Shown: in pieces, positions 45,111 to 53,703 of the stretch
Position numbering within the stretch: the stretch's first letter is position 1
Layout: every line of letters starts with the position of its first letter
Assembly: GCF_000236805.1 (NCBI RefSeq)
Contig: NZ_AGFX01000048.1
Coordinates: forward strand, 62,001 to 126,000
Origin: Paenibacillus peoriae KCTC 3763
GTDB taxonomy: Bacteria > Bacillota > Bacilli > Paenibacillales > Paenibacillaceae
Direction of reading: 5' to 3'
DNA: 64,000 bases
Program-made: the position numbers and the translations under genes
Notes under the pieces: model-generated
Databases searched by the model: none
Told to the model about the DNA's origin: nothing
The model's input: the letters and a program-made list of their open reading frames with translations, nothing else

Positions 45111-46248
45111 TCACCGTCCCCAGCACTGCCACCTGTCCTGTTCCAATCTCAATGTTCTGATTGCTCTGTCCATTGATTTTCAGATCGGAGAAATCAATAA
45201 TGATCGGAATGTCCAGCAAAACAGCAGAAATCCGGGTATACCGGACCAACGGATCTGCCTTGTAAAAAGCAAGCTGCCTCAAATAAGTCCGCACACCGCT
45301 TTCGATCAGCTTTTTGATTTCATCCAGTGTGGACGGCTTTTCCTTGGTACGCTGCACCTTGACTGAAATGTTAATCACCACTTCATTCGCTGGCATAATC
45401 GTCACCACAGGACCTGCCGGTGCCAGCCCTTCGCCTTGTCCATCCTGAGTCGGATCAATATACTTCTGCACCGCGGCGACGATATCCGGGCTGGCAGCCC
45501 GTTTGTCCGTGTCCAGCACATATAAACCTACTGTTCCCGGTCCTTTCCACAGTGGAACAACCTCCACACCGCCGACCCCGGCAATTTCATTCGCCCACTG
45601 GGTATACTGTGCTTTGTTACCGCTTGTACCCTGGTTTCGCACTTTGGCATAAAAACGCTCCAGCAACAGCTGGTCGCTCTCAATGTCTGTGCCGCTTTTT
45701 GTTTCCTCTGTATTGATCACGGAAGAAATCCCGCTAATCGGAGTGGCCATCACCTGAATGACACCTGCAGGCACGTTGCCGCTGCGTCCGGGATTGATCG
45801 CCCGGATGGCCGCAGTTCCTGTCCCCTGTTCATCCAGCGTAACCGCTGCTGTGGTCGCGTACTCAATAGAAGCTTCCCCGGATACATCATCTGCCGGAGT
45901 CGCTACCAACGTTCCTGCCGGGACGGTCGTTCCCGCCGTGCCTGTAAACGTGACTGTACCTGAGGCGGCAACCGCTTCTCGCCGTGTCACCCCATGCTCT
46001 GCTGTTCGCAAATCCAGCTCCGGCGAGCGAAAATCCGGGTTGTCGCTGGCTGCCGTGCTGGCAAATCCACGTCGCAGCAGCTCCTGCGCCCAGATCGCCG
46101 CTTCGGATAGCATAAATGCTACCGAAGCCTGCGCATCCCAAATAAAAGAGCCCTCGGACTTATCAATGTCCGAAGGCACTTTTTCCAGCATCCGATTTAA
46201 AATTTCCTCTTCCGTCTGGTCTACCAAATATTCCGGCAAGTCTGCCAT
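45097..46248 (-). CDS. xkdT: Baseplate J-like protein (XkdT/gp47 family)
   Basis: A 383-residue baseplate wedge protein. The order is typical: N-terminal YLVDQTEEEILNRMLEKVPS and IDKSEGSFIWDAQASVAFML, then the beta domain with GTVTFTGTAGTTVPAGTLVA and AINPGRSGNVPAGVIQVM, and NQGTSGNKAQYTQWANEIAG, VGGVEVVPLW. It connects hub to fibre adaptors in contractile tails. ATG shares one base with the stop of the preceding gene. Its 3' 40 bases were copied to 40975-41012 in the duplication. Confidence 0.94.
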   Translation of the reverse strand: MADLPEYLVDQTEEEILNRMLEKVPSDIDKSEGSFIWDAQASVAFMLSEAAIWAQELLRRGFASTAASDNPDFRSPELDLRTAEHGVTRREAVAASGTVTFTGTAGTTVPAGTLVATPADDVSGEASIEYATTAAVTLDEQGTGTAAIRAINPGRSGNVPAGVIQVMATPISGISSVINTEETKSGTDIESDQLLLERFYAKVRNQGTSGNKAQYTQWANEIAGVGGVEVVPLWKGPGTVGLYVLDTDKRAASPDIVAAVQKYIDPTQDGQGEGLAPAGPVVTIMPANEVVINISVKVQRTKEKPSTLDEIKKLIESGVRTYLRQLAFYKADPLVRYTRISAVLLDIPIIIDFSDLKINGQSNQNIEIGTGQVAVLGTVSVSE

Positions 46249-46718
46249 TAGATCACCACACTTTCCACAATTTCCGTTTCATCCCGCACGTTCGTAATCT
46301 GGCAGCTAAAATGGCATGCCTCACCTTCCCAGCGAAATGTGAACTGATCCACACTGGCCGTGCGGGCATCTGCCAGCAGCGCTTCCGTGACCATGCGTTT
46401 AATTTCGCTTTCCTGCACACCGCGCCCATAGCTGTTGCCAATCAGCTCCTCCAGCTCGCTGCCATAGTCAGGGGAATAGATCACATGACGGTAGCGAGGG
46501 GTGCGAATGGCTTTTTCACACCACTGTACCCAGGCTTCTTTTTCACCTGTGGCTACAATTTTACGACTGGGGCTCATAACAAACTCCCCGGCCTCAAAAT
46601 CAAACCGCCAGCTTCGCCCAAATACTGCACGATTATCCTCCAGCACATCCGGGTCGGTCATATCTGTGTCTGTCCAGATCATATCATCTGTTTCTGGAAA
46701 TAGATTAGCCACGTCCAT
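46248..46718 (-). CDS. xkdS: Baseplate protein of the XkdS/DUF2634 family (gp25-like)
   Basis: A 156-residue protein. RSWRFDFEAGEFVMSPSRKI is followed by EAWVQWCEKAIRTPRYRHVI and YSPDYGSELEELIGNSYGRG, the DUF2634 pattern, structurally related to the gp25 lysozyme-like wedge of contractile tails. It overlaps both neighbours (14 bases with xkdR, one base with xkdT), as in PBSX. It should be a component of the wedge. Confidence 0.92.
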   Translation of the reverse strand: MDVANLFPETDDMIWTDTDMTDPDVLEDNRAVFGRSWRFDFEAGEFVMSPSRKIVATGEKEAWVQWCEKAIRTPRYRHVIYSPDYGSELEELIGNSYGRGVQESEIKRMVTEALLADARTASVDQFTFRWEGEACHFSCQITNVRDETEIVESVVI

Positions 46719-47112
46719 TCACCACCTTGCACACGACAACCACATCGTTACCGCTATTCACCCGAATGGCCAGTACACGATCTCCGGGCTTAAGACCTTC
46801 GTTCAGGCTCAGATTCACATCCTCCAGCTCGTCCTCCCCGATGTAAAAGGAAGTTTTGAGCTCTTTGCCCTCCCAATTCTCTGATTCGACCGAGGTCGAG
46901 GTGCCTTTATACATATGGCGGGGCACAGACAGCAACCCCGGCAGCTCAGCGACCAGATAATCCTGAAGCTCATGTTTAAAATCGTCCAGCTTGAGTCCGG
47001 TGGAGGTAATCGTGCCGAGTACCGCGCCTACTCCGCTCAGCGCTTGCTTGGTATGCTTGTGAAATGAGGATTGCAAAGCGGTGACCAAATGCCCGTAGGG
47101 GTCCTTATTCAA
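46705..47112 (-). CDS. xkdR: XkdR-like DUF2577 tail protein
   Basis: A 135-residue protein at the xkdR position between the XkdQ- and XkdS-like genes. It has KLDDFKHELQDYLVAELPGL and the C-terminal beta-rich NLSLNEGLKPGDRVLAIRVN followed by GNDVVVVCKVV, typical of DUF2577. Predicted baseplate or spike-accessory role by gene order. It overlaps xkdQ by eight bases. Confidence 0.88.
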   Translation of the reverse strand: MNKDPYGHLVTALQSSFHKHTKQALSGVGAVLGTITSTGLKLDDFKHELQDYLVAELPGLLSVPRHMYKGTSTSVESENWEGKELKTSFYIGEDELEDVNLSLNEGLKPGDRVLAIRVNSGNDVVVVCKVVNGRG

Positions 47113-48082
47113 GATAAAACCTCCTTTTTACATCGTCATACGTTCCCAACTCCAGCGACATGCTGCCGGGATTCCCTAATTCCCTGCTCACGGAAATCAC
47201 CAGCAGCTTCATGGAACCGAGCATCACCGCGTCCCCTGCTCGAATCGTGTTCATATCCGGCGCATTCACGGAAATCGTTTGCTGTATGCCTCTCAGCTTG
47301 CTTTTCGCCAGCTCACGTGCCGCTGCACCGGACTTCACCTCGTCATCCTGCACAATGACCTGCAGGGTTCCATATTTGGCAATATCCTTTTCCTGAATCG
47401 CCATCACCTTGGAGGGAACCTCCTTGCCTGTTTCGCTGGCAGCCGTAGCCAGCACCTTTACTCTCGTAGCCGCGCCTTCCAGTGTACGGGATTGTGTTGT
47501 ATCCGTAACTCTCTCCAGAACATACACATCTTTGTTCGTTCCCAACTCGTACAGCTCCAAGCCGGAAGAGATCATTCGTGGATGATATAGCTTGCCGCCC
47601 GCCTTAGCCGTTTCCCGCAGATCGCCCAGCATCATGGAATAAATGGACTGTGTCCGGTATACCGCGCGTCCCAGCTGTTTTTTCGTGTCCGGCAATGATG
47701 CAATTTTTAGCTTCCAATCTCTCGCATATTTCTGAAAACGCTGGGTGGCCGTCTGCTTGGCAGGAAGTAAATATTCATCTTCTGACTTGTCCAAATACAC
47801 CGTGCGGTCATATAACGTCAGCGTCATACGCTTAAGCCCGCTGTTAGAGGTTTCCACTTCCCAGATCACCGCTGGAGACAACAAGGGAACATAGTCTTTT
47901 TTGCCATACGGAATCCCGCTGACCCGGATCGACATCCCTGGAGAAATGGCAGGCATATCGGGCGTAACGACCAGATTGACCGTACCCTGATAAGCGATTT
48001 GCTCCAGCGAATCCCTCAGATTAATATTTTCCACAAGCGGCGATAAATCATATTTATCCTGTAAAATGACTTTATAGCTCAT
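47105..48082 (-). CDS. xkdQ: XkdQ-like baseplate hub protein
   Basis: A 325-residue protein of the XkdQ/YqbQ family, related to phage late control gene D (gp27-like hub). It begins MSYKVILQDKYDLSPLVENI and has AYQGTVNLVVTPDMPAISPG, WEVETSNSGLKRMTLTLYDR and the late AREKSKLRGIQQTISVNAPD-like segment (ELAKSKLRGIQQTISVNAPD). It sits under the tail tube and holds the spike. Four-base overlap with the LysM gene upstream. Confidence 0.92.
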   Translation of the reverse strand: MSYKVILQDKYDLSPLVENINLRDSLEQIAYQGTVNLVVTPDMPAISPGMSIRVSGIPYGKKDYVPLLSPAVIWEVETSNSGLKRMTLTLYDRTVYLDKSEDEYLLPAKQTATQRFQKYARDWKLKIASLPDTKKQLGRAVYRTQSIYSMMLGDLRETAKAGGKLYHPRMISSGLELYELGTNKDVYVLERVTDTTQSRTLEGAATRVKVLATAASETGKEVPSKVMAIQEKDIAKYGTLQVIVQDDEVKSGAAARELAKSKLRGIQQTISVNAPDMNTIRAGDAVMLGSMKLLVISVSRELGNPGSMSLELGTYDDVKRRFYLE

Positions 48083-48729
48083 GATAGCACCAGCTTTTGT
48101 CCCGGTTTAATCGCATTCGGATTTTGCCCAATGACCTTTTTGTTAAGCTGATAAATACGACTCCATTGGGAGCTGTCTCCCAGCTCCAGCTTGGCAATTT
48201 TGGACAAGGAATCTCCGGACTTAACCGTATATGTTTTTTTCTTTTCTTTCATATCTGTACGAGGTTTTTTGTTGACTGTCACTGACTTCGAGCCGCTGCC
48301 GGCTTTTTTGGATACCTTCATTTCCCTCCAGGTCCGCAGCGAAAGATCAAAATTCACATCCCCGGATTCCCCGCCCCGAAAGGTCGAATTATGAGAGGCT
48401 ACAATAACAGGCACATTCACGGATGTCCCCGTAATAATGAAGCGCAGCGGCTTTTGGGACAACAAGAAACCATTCAGCGTATTCATAGCCTCCTGCGGAT
48501 CGGGAATATCCTGATAATTACAATACGATTCATCATACTCCTTGGGAAAAAAAGAAGAGAAGGAGATTTCCTTCACCTTCTCTCCTTGCGGAAAATCAAA
48601 CTCCCCATAGGATAAAATTGTCGTCGTATCAAATCCCTTTTGGCGTGAGATCGTCACTTCCTCAGGGTTTACTGGAAACTGAAACTTTTTTCCCTTGCCA
48701 TCCGTCAAACTAAACTCCATATTTTCCAT
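48079..48729 (-). CDS. xkdP: XkdP-like LysM tail protein
   Basis: A 216-residue protein. The N-terminal part (MEFSLTDGKGKKFQFPVNPE, then EVTISRQKGFDTTTILSYGE) is the XkdP/gp53-like tail domain. The C-terminal ~50 residues are one LysM: YTVKSGDSLSKIAKLELGDS and NAIKPGQKLVLS. The LysM may bind peptidoglycan or tail partners. A basic linker (KKPRTDMKEKKK) separates the two. Encoded between the tape measure and xkdQ as in PBSX. Confidence 0.93.
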   Translation of the reverse strand: MENMEFSLTDGKGKKFQFPVNPEEVTISRQKGFDTTTILSYGEFDFPQGEKVKEISFSSFFPKEYDESYCNYQDIPDPQEAMNTLNGFLLSQKPLRFIITGTSVNVPVIVASHNSTFRGGESGDVNFDLSLRTWREMKVSKKAGSGSKSVTVNKKPRTDMKEKKKTYTVKSGDSLSKIAKLELGDSSQWSRIYQLNKKVIGQNPNAIKPGQKLVLS

Positions 48730-48765
48730 ATATAACCTCCTCCCCCATTGCTGCCATTCCCTGCA

Positions 48766-50763
48766 TTACACAACTCCAGCGCCCGCAGGCTTCGTATTCT
48801 GTGTTGCCCGCAAGATTTCGGCTTTCAAACGGTAGCCAATTTGCGTAATCAGCCCATCCACATCCAGCTTGTTTTCATGCACAGTGACCTGTACAGCCCC
48901 CGCAGGAAGATTGAATTGGTTGGTGGTTTCCGTTTTAAAATCCTTCAAAAAGCCAGACAGTGTTCCCATTTGTTCAGGACTGATCTGTACCACTTGAGGA
49001 GTCGGATTACCATTAGCTTTACCTTTAGCCTTGGCTCCATTGTTCGCATAAGCCGCAGTATTTAGCAGTGGGCTTGGATTTACACCCTGGTTAGCGATAG
49101 CCATCGGTCCGTAAGGATTAGGAACACCTTTTGCACCTGGCTGCATAGGTCCATATACGGCTGGAGTGCCAGGGAAAGGCGGCATAGGTGGTAATGGTTT
49201 AGCGGCCACGGCTACAACCGGTTGAGGTGGTACAGCAGGCTTGGGAACTGCGGGCGGTTTTACTTCCTTCTTAGGCTTGTCATCTCCGCCAAAAGAAAAG
49301 AAGTTAGAAATGCTATCACCAAAGGCTTTGGTTTGGTCAGACAGCCAGCCTGTTACTTTGGAGGCCTTTTCCTTGATTTCAGAGCCATGATCTGAAATCC
49401 AACCGCCCACTTTACCACCTAAGAAGTCACCGGCTAAACCGCCTACATATGAGCCAACAGCAGTACCAACACCTGGAAGCAAAAATGTCCCTATTGCTCC
49501 CCCTACCGAACTCCCAACGGCCCCACCTACAGTGGAACCAATCGCTTGTGCGCGTTCCTTGCCCGGAGCTGATGTAGCTATGCTTGCTGCATCTGCCAGA
49601 ACTCCCAAAGGCCCACTAATGAGCTTTTTACTTACGCCAAGGCCTTTACTCACTTTTTCAACTAATCCGCTGTCTTTCACCATATCCAGAACAGAGGAAG
49701 CATCTATATCTGTTTCACCAGTTAGCAAGCCGCCTACAATGCCAAGAACACCACTAGACTTGGAAGAGCGACGACCACGAGAATTTCTCGGAGAATTTCT
49801 CGGATTATTTCTTGGACTTGGAACTCTTCGGTTAGGATTAATTCGGGGATTGGATTCTGCAGAGCCTGCGATGCTTTGTCGTCCGCTTCTGTTTCCTCGT
49901 GTTGAGCTTTGATCTCTAGTATTATTCCTTGCAATATCCCCGGCTCTTGAATTAAAATCTCTTTGACCACCCGAAGACCGACGACCGCCGCCTCTGCTGC
50001 CGGACCTTCTGCCTCCTGAACGTCTGCCTCTTCTTCCTGGACCATTGCCGCCGCCAAATCCGCCGCCAGTAGATCTATCTGAAGTAACTTGAATTAATTT
50101 TTTAATTAATTCTTTAATCTCCGAAAGGTCTTTATTGCCTGATGCACCTTCAGCGTTTCCTTCTGCCGCCTCTTCTTTCTTATCCGGAAAAAAGAATTTT
50201 TTAAGTACTCCTTTTGCTCCGCCTTCCTTCCACGTTTGTTTGGTCTCCATAAAAGCGGCCGGCATCTTTTTAAACGTTTGAAGACTTAAATCCTCACCAG
50301 TAACTCCTTTGTATACATCCTGTACAACCTTGACAGGTTCATATGCCTTTTGTAGTTTCTCAGCCCACGCTGGAAGTTTTTTCTCTTCTTCTGGTTTAGG
50401 TTTGTCTTCTTTGAATAAAGCTTTAAGTTTAATTGCACTTGTATTACTATTTAGCGCTTTTACAAGAGAATCAACACCTTCAATGGACACACTACTGCTG
50501 CTTTTCACCTTCAAATCCACATTCCCCGAGGCGTTAATAATCTGGGATTTGACCCGGTTAATCTTATTCAACAGATTATCCAAGCCCTTGGAGGCCATAT
50601 CGTTCAGCACAATTTCCGGGGCCATGCGAGTACGGCCAATTTTCAGAACACGCCCTTGAATCCGCTCAAAATAGCGTTCCATTGCGCGTAATTCGCGGTT
50701 CGCCTTAATGACGTTTTTAGGATCAATCACAAGGTTCATGCGGTAATTTAATGCTTCTGCCAT
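48766..50763 (-). CDS. xkdO: Tape measure protein with Arg/Gly/Ser-rich insert
   Basis: A 665-residue protein at the tape-measure position. Residues ~233-337 are an extreme R/G/S/N-rich stretch (GRRGRRSGGRRSGSRGGG and PRNNPRNSPRNSRGRRSS), not usual for tape measures. Residues ~409-455 are a glycine-zipper segment (TVGGAVGSSVGGAIGTFLLP) that could insert in a membrane. The C-terminal NQFNLPAGAVQVTVHENKLD is typical of XkdO-type ends. At ~1.5 A per residue, as known for lambda, the tail would be ~100 nm. AGGAGG lies 12 bases before this ATG, with a closer out-of-frame ATG. Confidence 0.85.
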   Translation of the reverse strand: MAEALNYRMNLVIDPKNVIKANRELRAMERYFERIQGRVLKIGRTRMAPEIVLNDMASKGLDNLLNKINRVKSQIINASGNVDLKVKSSSSVSIEGVDSLVKALNSNTSAIKLKALFKEDKPKPEEEKKLPAWAEKLQKAYEPVKVVQDVYKGVTGEDLSLQTFKKMPAAFMETKQTWKEGGAKGVLKKFFFPDKKEEAAEGNAEGASGNKDLSEIKELIKKLIQVTSDRSTGGGFGGGNGPGRRGRRSGGRRSGSRGGGRRSSGGQRDFNSRAGDIARNNTRDQSSTRGNRSGRQSIAGSAESNPRINPNRRVPSPRNNPRNSPRNSRGRRSSKSSGVLGIVGGLLTGETDIDASSVLDMVKDSGLVEKVSKGLGVSKKLISGPLGVLADAASIATSAPGKERAQAIGSTVGGAVGSSVGGAIGTFLLPGVGTAVGSYVGGLAGDFLGGKVGGWISDHGSEIKEKASKVTGWLSDQTKAFGDSISNFFSFGGDDKPKKEVKPPAVPKPAVPPQPVVAVAAKPLPPMPPFPGTPAVYGPMQPGAKGVPNPYGPMAIANQGVNPSPLLNTAAYANNGAKAKGKANGNPTPQVVQISPEQMGTLSGFLKDFKTETTNQFNLPAGAVQVTVHENKLDVDGLITQIGYRLKAEILRATQNTKPAGAGVV

Positions 50764-50784
50764 CTATCATGTTCACCTCCTTGT

Positions 50785-50949
50785 TTATGCTTTTGAAGCT
50801 GCCATGCTGTCCATTTCCTGCTCAGCAAACGCCAGCAGCAGCATACGCTCGCCGCGGGGAAGCCGCCAAAAGTCTCCGGGGCGGAGGTGGTGCCGGACCC
50901 ACATATGGTACAGCATCGTCGTCATTCCCCCGGAGCCGATTAGTTTTTT
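50785..50949 (-). CDS. -1 frameshift extension of the tail assembly chaperone (GT-type)
   Basis: The end of the XkdN frame reads CTA-AAA-AAC-TAA, giving the canonical slippery heptamer A-AAA-AAC (50943-50949). A -1 slip continues in frame for 52 codons: LIGSGGMTTMLYHMWVRHHL, then RPGDFWRLPRGERMLLLAFA and EQEMDSMAASKA before TAA at 50785. The product would be a 196-residue XkdN-T fusion analogous to lambda gpGT. The extension lacks a ribosome binding site of its own and ends just before the tape measure gene, as usual for this system. Confidence 0.85.
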   Translation of the reverse strand, partial: KKLIGSGGMTTMLYHMWVRHHLRPGDFWRLPRGERMLLLAFAEQEMDSMAASKA

Positions 50950-51374
50950 AGATCAGCAATCTCAACGCCAAAGCCGGACAGCTCAAGTACCTTATCTCCT
51001 ACCGCATCCAGTTCACCCGCCAGCAGCATACGACGGACAGATTGTTCGCCACCGGACAGCTTCAAACGGCTTGTAATCCGGGGATCACCCCAGCCGTTAA
51101 GGGACAAGCCCTTCACTTCCAGCTTGCCGGTAGCTTCCGAAATCAACAGGGCGTTGAACGTCTCGGTATCTACCTTTTCATCCACTGCACCCTTCACGGT
51201 ACGGCGAATTGTACACCGTTCACGAATGCTGTCTACCTTGCTGGAGGTCAGACCGTGCAGCACAATTTTCATATCGAGACGCTTGATGCGAACCGTTTCC
51301 TCCGGCAGCTTTTCAGCAGCTTCAAACAGGCTGTCCAAAATTTGTTCTTCTGTCATATTTTCATTCAAGCTCAT
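50940..51374 (-). CDS. xkdN: XkdN-like tail assembly chaperone
   Basis: A 144-residue protein between tube and tape-measure genes: MSLNENMTEEQILDSLFEAA, then ERCTIRRTVKGAVDEKVDTE and LSLNGWGDPRITSRLKLSGG, typical XkdN features. It probably coats the tape measure before tube polymerisation. GGGAG lies eight bases before ATG. The last sense codons form a -1 slippery site (see extension). The two products would be made in an unequal ratio. Confidence 0.92.
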   Translation of the reverse strand: MSLNENMTEEQILDSLFEAAEKLPEETVRIKRLDMKIVLHGLTSSKVDSIRERCTIRRTVKGAVDEKVDTETFNALLISEATGKLEVKGLSLNGWGDPRITSRLKLSGGEQSVRRMLLAGELDAVGDKVLELSGFGVEIADLKN

Positions 51375-51474
51375 AAGTCATTCTCCCTTATTATTTATTT
51401 TATTGATTTTGCAAAATCCTTATTTGTAGTTGGGGAACGGAATGCCTGACAGCACCCCCTCCCCCGTTTTTTAA

Positions 51475-51909
51475 TTAGTTCGCCACAATCGGATCAAGCA
51501 GCTCATAGCCTTCGAAGGTGAAGGTTGTTTCTTCCTGTACTTCCTCACCTGCTGTCCAGTTGGCAAGCTGGATTTTGTCAGGAGTGCAACGGATGAGACG
51601 AATACTTTCATGTCCAAAGGCTTCAGGATCATCCAGTTTGGTAATAATCTCAAAACGGTTAAAGCCACGACGAATCATATCAGAAGTGACCTTGTAGCCA
51701 CTCATCGTTCCCGTCCCTTTTTTGATACCGCGCTTGTGCACCTTCCACTCATTGCCCACAAGATTCAGTTCGCGTTTTTCCATTTCCACGCTGGCTTCCA
51801 GCTTGTTAATATTCGTCTGCCACACCCCGTCCACATGCGCCTGACCATACGTACCTAAAATAACTCTTGAAGCATCCAACATTTCTTTTTCCTCCTCAAA
51901 ATAATCCAT
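51475..51909 (-). CDS. xkdM: Tail tube protein (XkdM family)
   Basis: A 144-residue protein of the XkdM family, the inner tube of contractile tails. It begins ASRVILGTYGQAHVDGVWQT after ~12 residues and has KLEASVEMEKRELNLVGNEW and KGTGTMSGYKVTSDMIRRGF, the usual pattern. It is the second major structural gene after the sheath, and the particle would need hundreds of copies. About 95 bases separate it from the sheath gene, enough for an extra ribosome binding site or mRNA processing. Confidence 0.94.
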   Translation of the reverse strand: MDYFEEEKEMLDASRVILGTYGQAHVDGVWQTNINKLEASVEMEKRELNLVGNEWKVHKRGIKKGTGTMSGYKVTSDMIRRGFNRFEIITKLDDPEAFGHESIRLIRCTPDKIQLANWTAGEEVQEETTFTFEGYELLDPIVAN

Positions 51910-52005
51910 AATATAGTTTGGGATTTACCAAAATCCTTGCTGTTAAAAAAACGAATTCAGTCCTGCTGAATTGCCGCACAATGCTTATGCACGTAACATG
52001 TTTAT

Positions 52006-53472
52006 TTATTGCACGTAAAATGTGCCGAACAGCTGCTCCATCACGTCGGTCAGCTTCACGTTCCATTGCAGGAACACTTGATCTGGCTCTGGTTTGATCA
52101 TTGGAGCATCGCCGTAGTATGCCGGATCGAGAATAACGTCGTAGCCATCCGCCTCAATAACATTGCTCAGCGAAAGCTGTGCCAGATATTCTTTGATTGC
52201 ACCGATCAGGGCCAGACGACCTTCCACCGTGTTGTTGATTTTGCCGATATAAGTCTCTTCGGCTGCACGCTGCAAGTCAGCGTTAATCGCATCCATTACG
52301 CGGATGGAGCGGATTTTCTTCCATGCATTGTTTTGACCGGCAGCCGGGTTCACCAAGCTGTTGATTCCGCGCAGCGCCTTGACCTGACGGCCGTCGAAGA
52401 ACAACAGGAAGATCCCGTTACGGACAGCCTGCTCCTGCTCGGAACGTGTCCAGCGGCGGGTCACGTCCTCAAAAGGCGTAACCGCATACGTCGCGGATTG
52501 ATTCAGACGTTGGCCTGCGATCAGTCCAGCTACATAAGCAGCCGTTTGAGCGGAGCTGTAGTCCGTACCTGCCAGTCGTACACCCGTACCGACGTTCACG
52601 ACGCCTTCATGATTCAGCGCCAGGGAACGCTGTGAGGCCACGCTGACAGCCGTTTTGGACACATCATCTGCCGCAGAACCGCCGAATACAGCGATTACGC
52701 CTTTGCCTTCGCCCCGGACACGCTTGATCCAGGCGGCAAAGCTTTGCAGCAATGCCATATCGGCTGCATAATCCAGCGCCAGTACATTAAATTCCTGTCC
52801 TTCAAGCGCTTCCTGCATGGCGATGTAATCGGCATTGACCAGCTTGCTATTACCGCTGTTGCCGCCAGTGAGGTGTACACCGCTGACATCCGCCGGAATG
52901 CCGCCATTGCCGACAACCTCGGCTTTCACCCATACGTTTTCGCTGTTTTTGTTAATGGCTTCGGCAATCGAAGCAGCCGTTCCGTCACTGCCTTTGTACG
53001 TGCCCAGCAGCTTGGTTCCTTCATAAAGGCGTACTTCACGTGCCTGCTCGTCACCCAAAGTCGGCTGTACAGTTACAGCAAAACCATTACCGCGGCTGCC
53101 TGTGTACAAAGCCTGCAAACGCAGCACATCCGTCGGTGTCGCGCCACCGCTTTTCAGCGTTACGGATGCTGCAGCAGCCGTGTCATCTGCCAAACGGTAA
53201 GCGAGCAGTTTTTTCGGACCGCCCAGCAGAGCCAGATACAGTGTGGAATAGGCTGTCGCACCATCCTCACTGTCGCCGGAGAAGATTTGGTTAATGGCCG
53301 TTTCGCTGCCAATCTCTACAAACTCACGTACAGGTCCCCAATTCGCCTTGACGGGTACAATGACCGTACCGCGTGATCCACCTTGAATCGCTGAAGCTGC
53401 TGCTGCCTGAAAGTTCATATACAAACCCGGTAATACCGGTTTATTCGTGTTTTCCCATGTTCCGCCTGCCAT
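52006..53472 (-). CDS. xkdK: Tail sheath protein (XkdK family)
   Basis: A 488-residue contractile sheath protein: MAGGTWENTNKPVLPGLYMN and FQAAAASAIQGGSRGTVIVP at the N-terminus, GDSEDGATAYSTLYLALLGG next, and the C-terminal sheath core with GINSLVNPAAGQNNAWKKIR, RVMDAINADLQRAAEETYIG and LSNVIEADGYDVILDPAYYG. This defines the particle as contractile (R-type/myovirus-like). It ends with FLQWNVKLTDVMEQLFGTFY as in PBSX. The gene starts two bases after the YqzN-type gene. Confidence 0.96.
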   Translation of the reverse strand: MAGGTWENTNKPVLPGLYMNFQAAAASAIQGGSRGTVIVPVKANWGPVREFVEIGSETAINQIFSGDSEDGATAYSTLYLALLGGPKKLLAYRLADDTAAAASVTLKSGGATPTDVLRLQALYTGSRGNGFAVTVQPTLGDEQAREVRLYEGTKLLGTYKGSDGTAASIAEAINKNSENVWVKAEVVGNGGIPADVSGVHLTGGNSGNSKLVNADYIAMQEALEGQEFNVLALDYAADMALLQSFAAWIKRVRGEGKGVIAVFGGSAADDVSKTAVSVASQRSLALNHEGVVNVGTGVRLAGTDYSSAQTAAYVAGLIAGQRLNQSATYAVTPFEDVTRRWTRSEQEQAVRNGIFLLFFDGRQVKALRGINSLVNPAAGQNNAWKKIRSIRVMDAINADLQRAAEETYIGKINNTVEGRLALIGAIKEYLAQLSLSNVIEADGYDVILDPAYYGDAPMIKPEPDQVFLQWNVKLTDVMEQLFGTFYVQ

Positions 53473-53474
53473 AA

Positions 53475-53693
53475 TTAGTCCACCTTCGCTTTCATAAATT
53501 GTTCGATTTTAGTGTGTGCTTCTGCTACCGTGAACAGCTTGTCCTGTTCACCAAAAAAGGCACCTGCCAGTACTTCTTCCTTCACGGAAAACAATGGTTC
53601 CGCGTGCTCCTTAAGCTCCTCCAGCGTATAGCGGGGGCCGCCTGCTTCCTGCCCGGCATTTAACGGGGCCTTCTCATTTTTTTCAAAGGTCAC
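53475..53693 (-). CDS. YqzN/YkzM-type small protein before the sheath gene
   Basis: A 72-residue protein: MTFEKNEKAPLNAGQEAGGP and YTLEELKEHAEPLFSVKEEV then LAGAFFGEQDKLFTVAEAHT. This matches the YqzN/YkzM domain found directly upstream of xkdK in PBSX and skin elements. Role not established. It ends two bases before the sheath ATG, suggesting strict co-translation. Confidence 0.85.
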   Translation of the reverse strand: MTFEKNEKAPLNAGQEAGGPRYTLEELKEHAEPLFSVKEEVLAGAFFGEQDKLFTVAEAHTKIEQFMKAKVD

Positions 53694-53703
53694 TCAGACC
53701 ACC

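Noticed and set aside
52009-52635. Long plus-strand ORFs opposite the sheath gene and opposite gltB (21868-23166)
   Set aside because: They are antisense shadows of strongly conserved genes, produced by codon bias; no ribosome binding sites or motifs.
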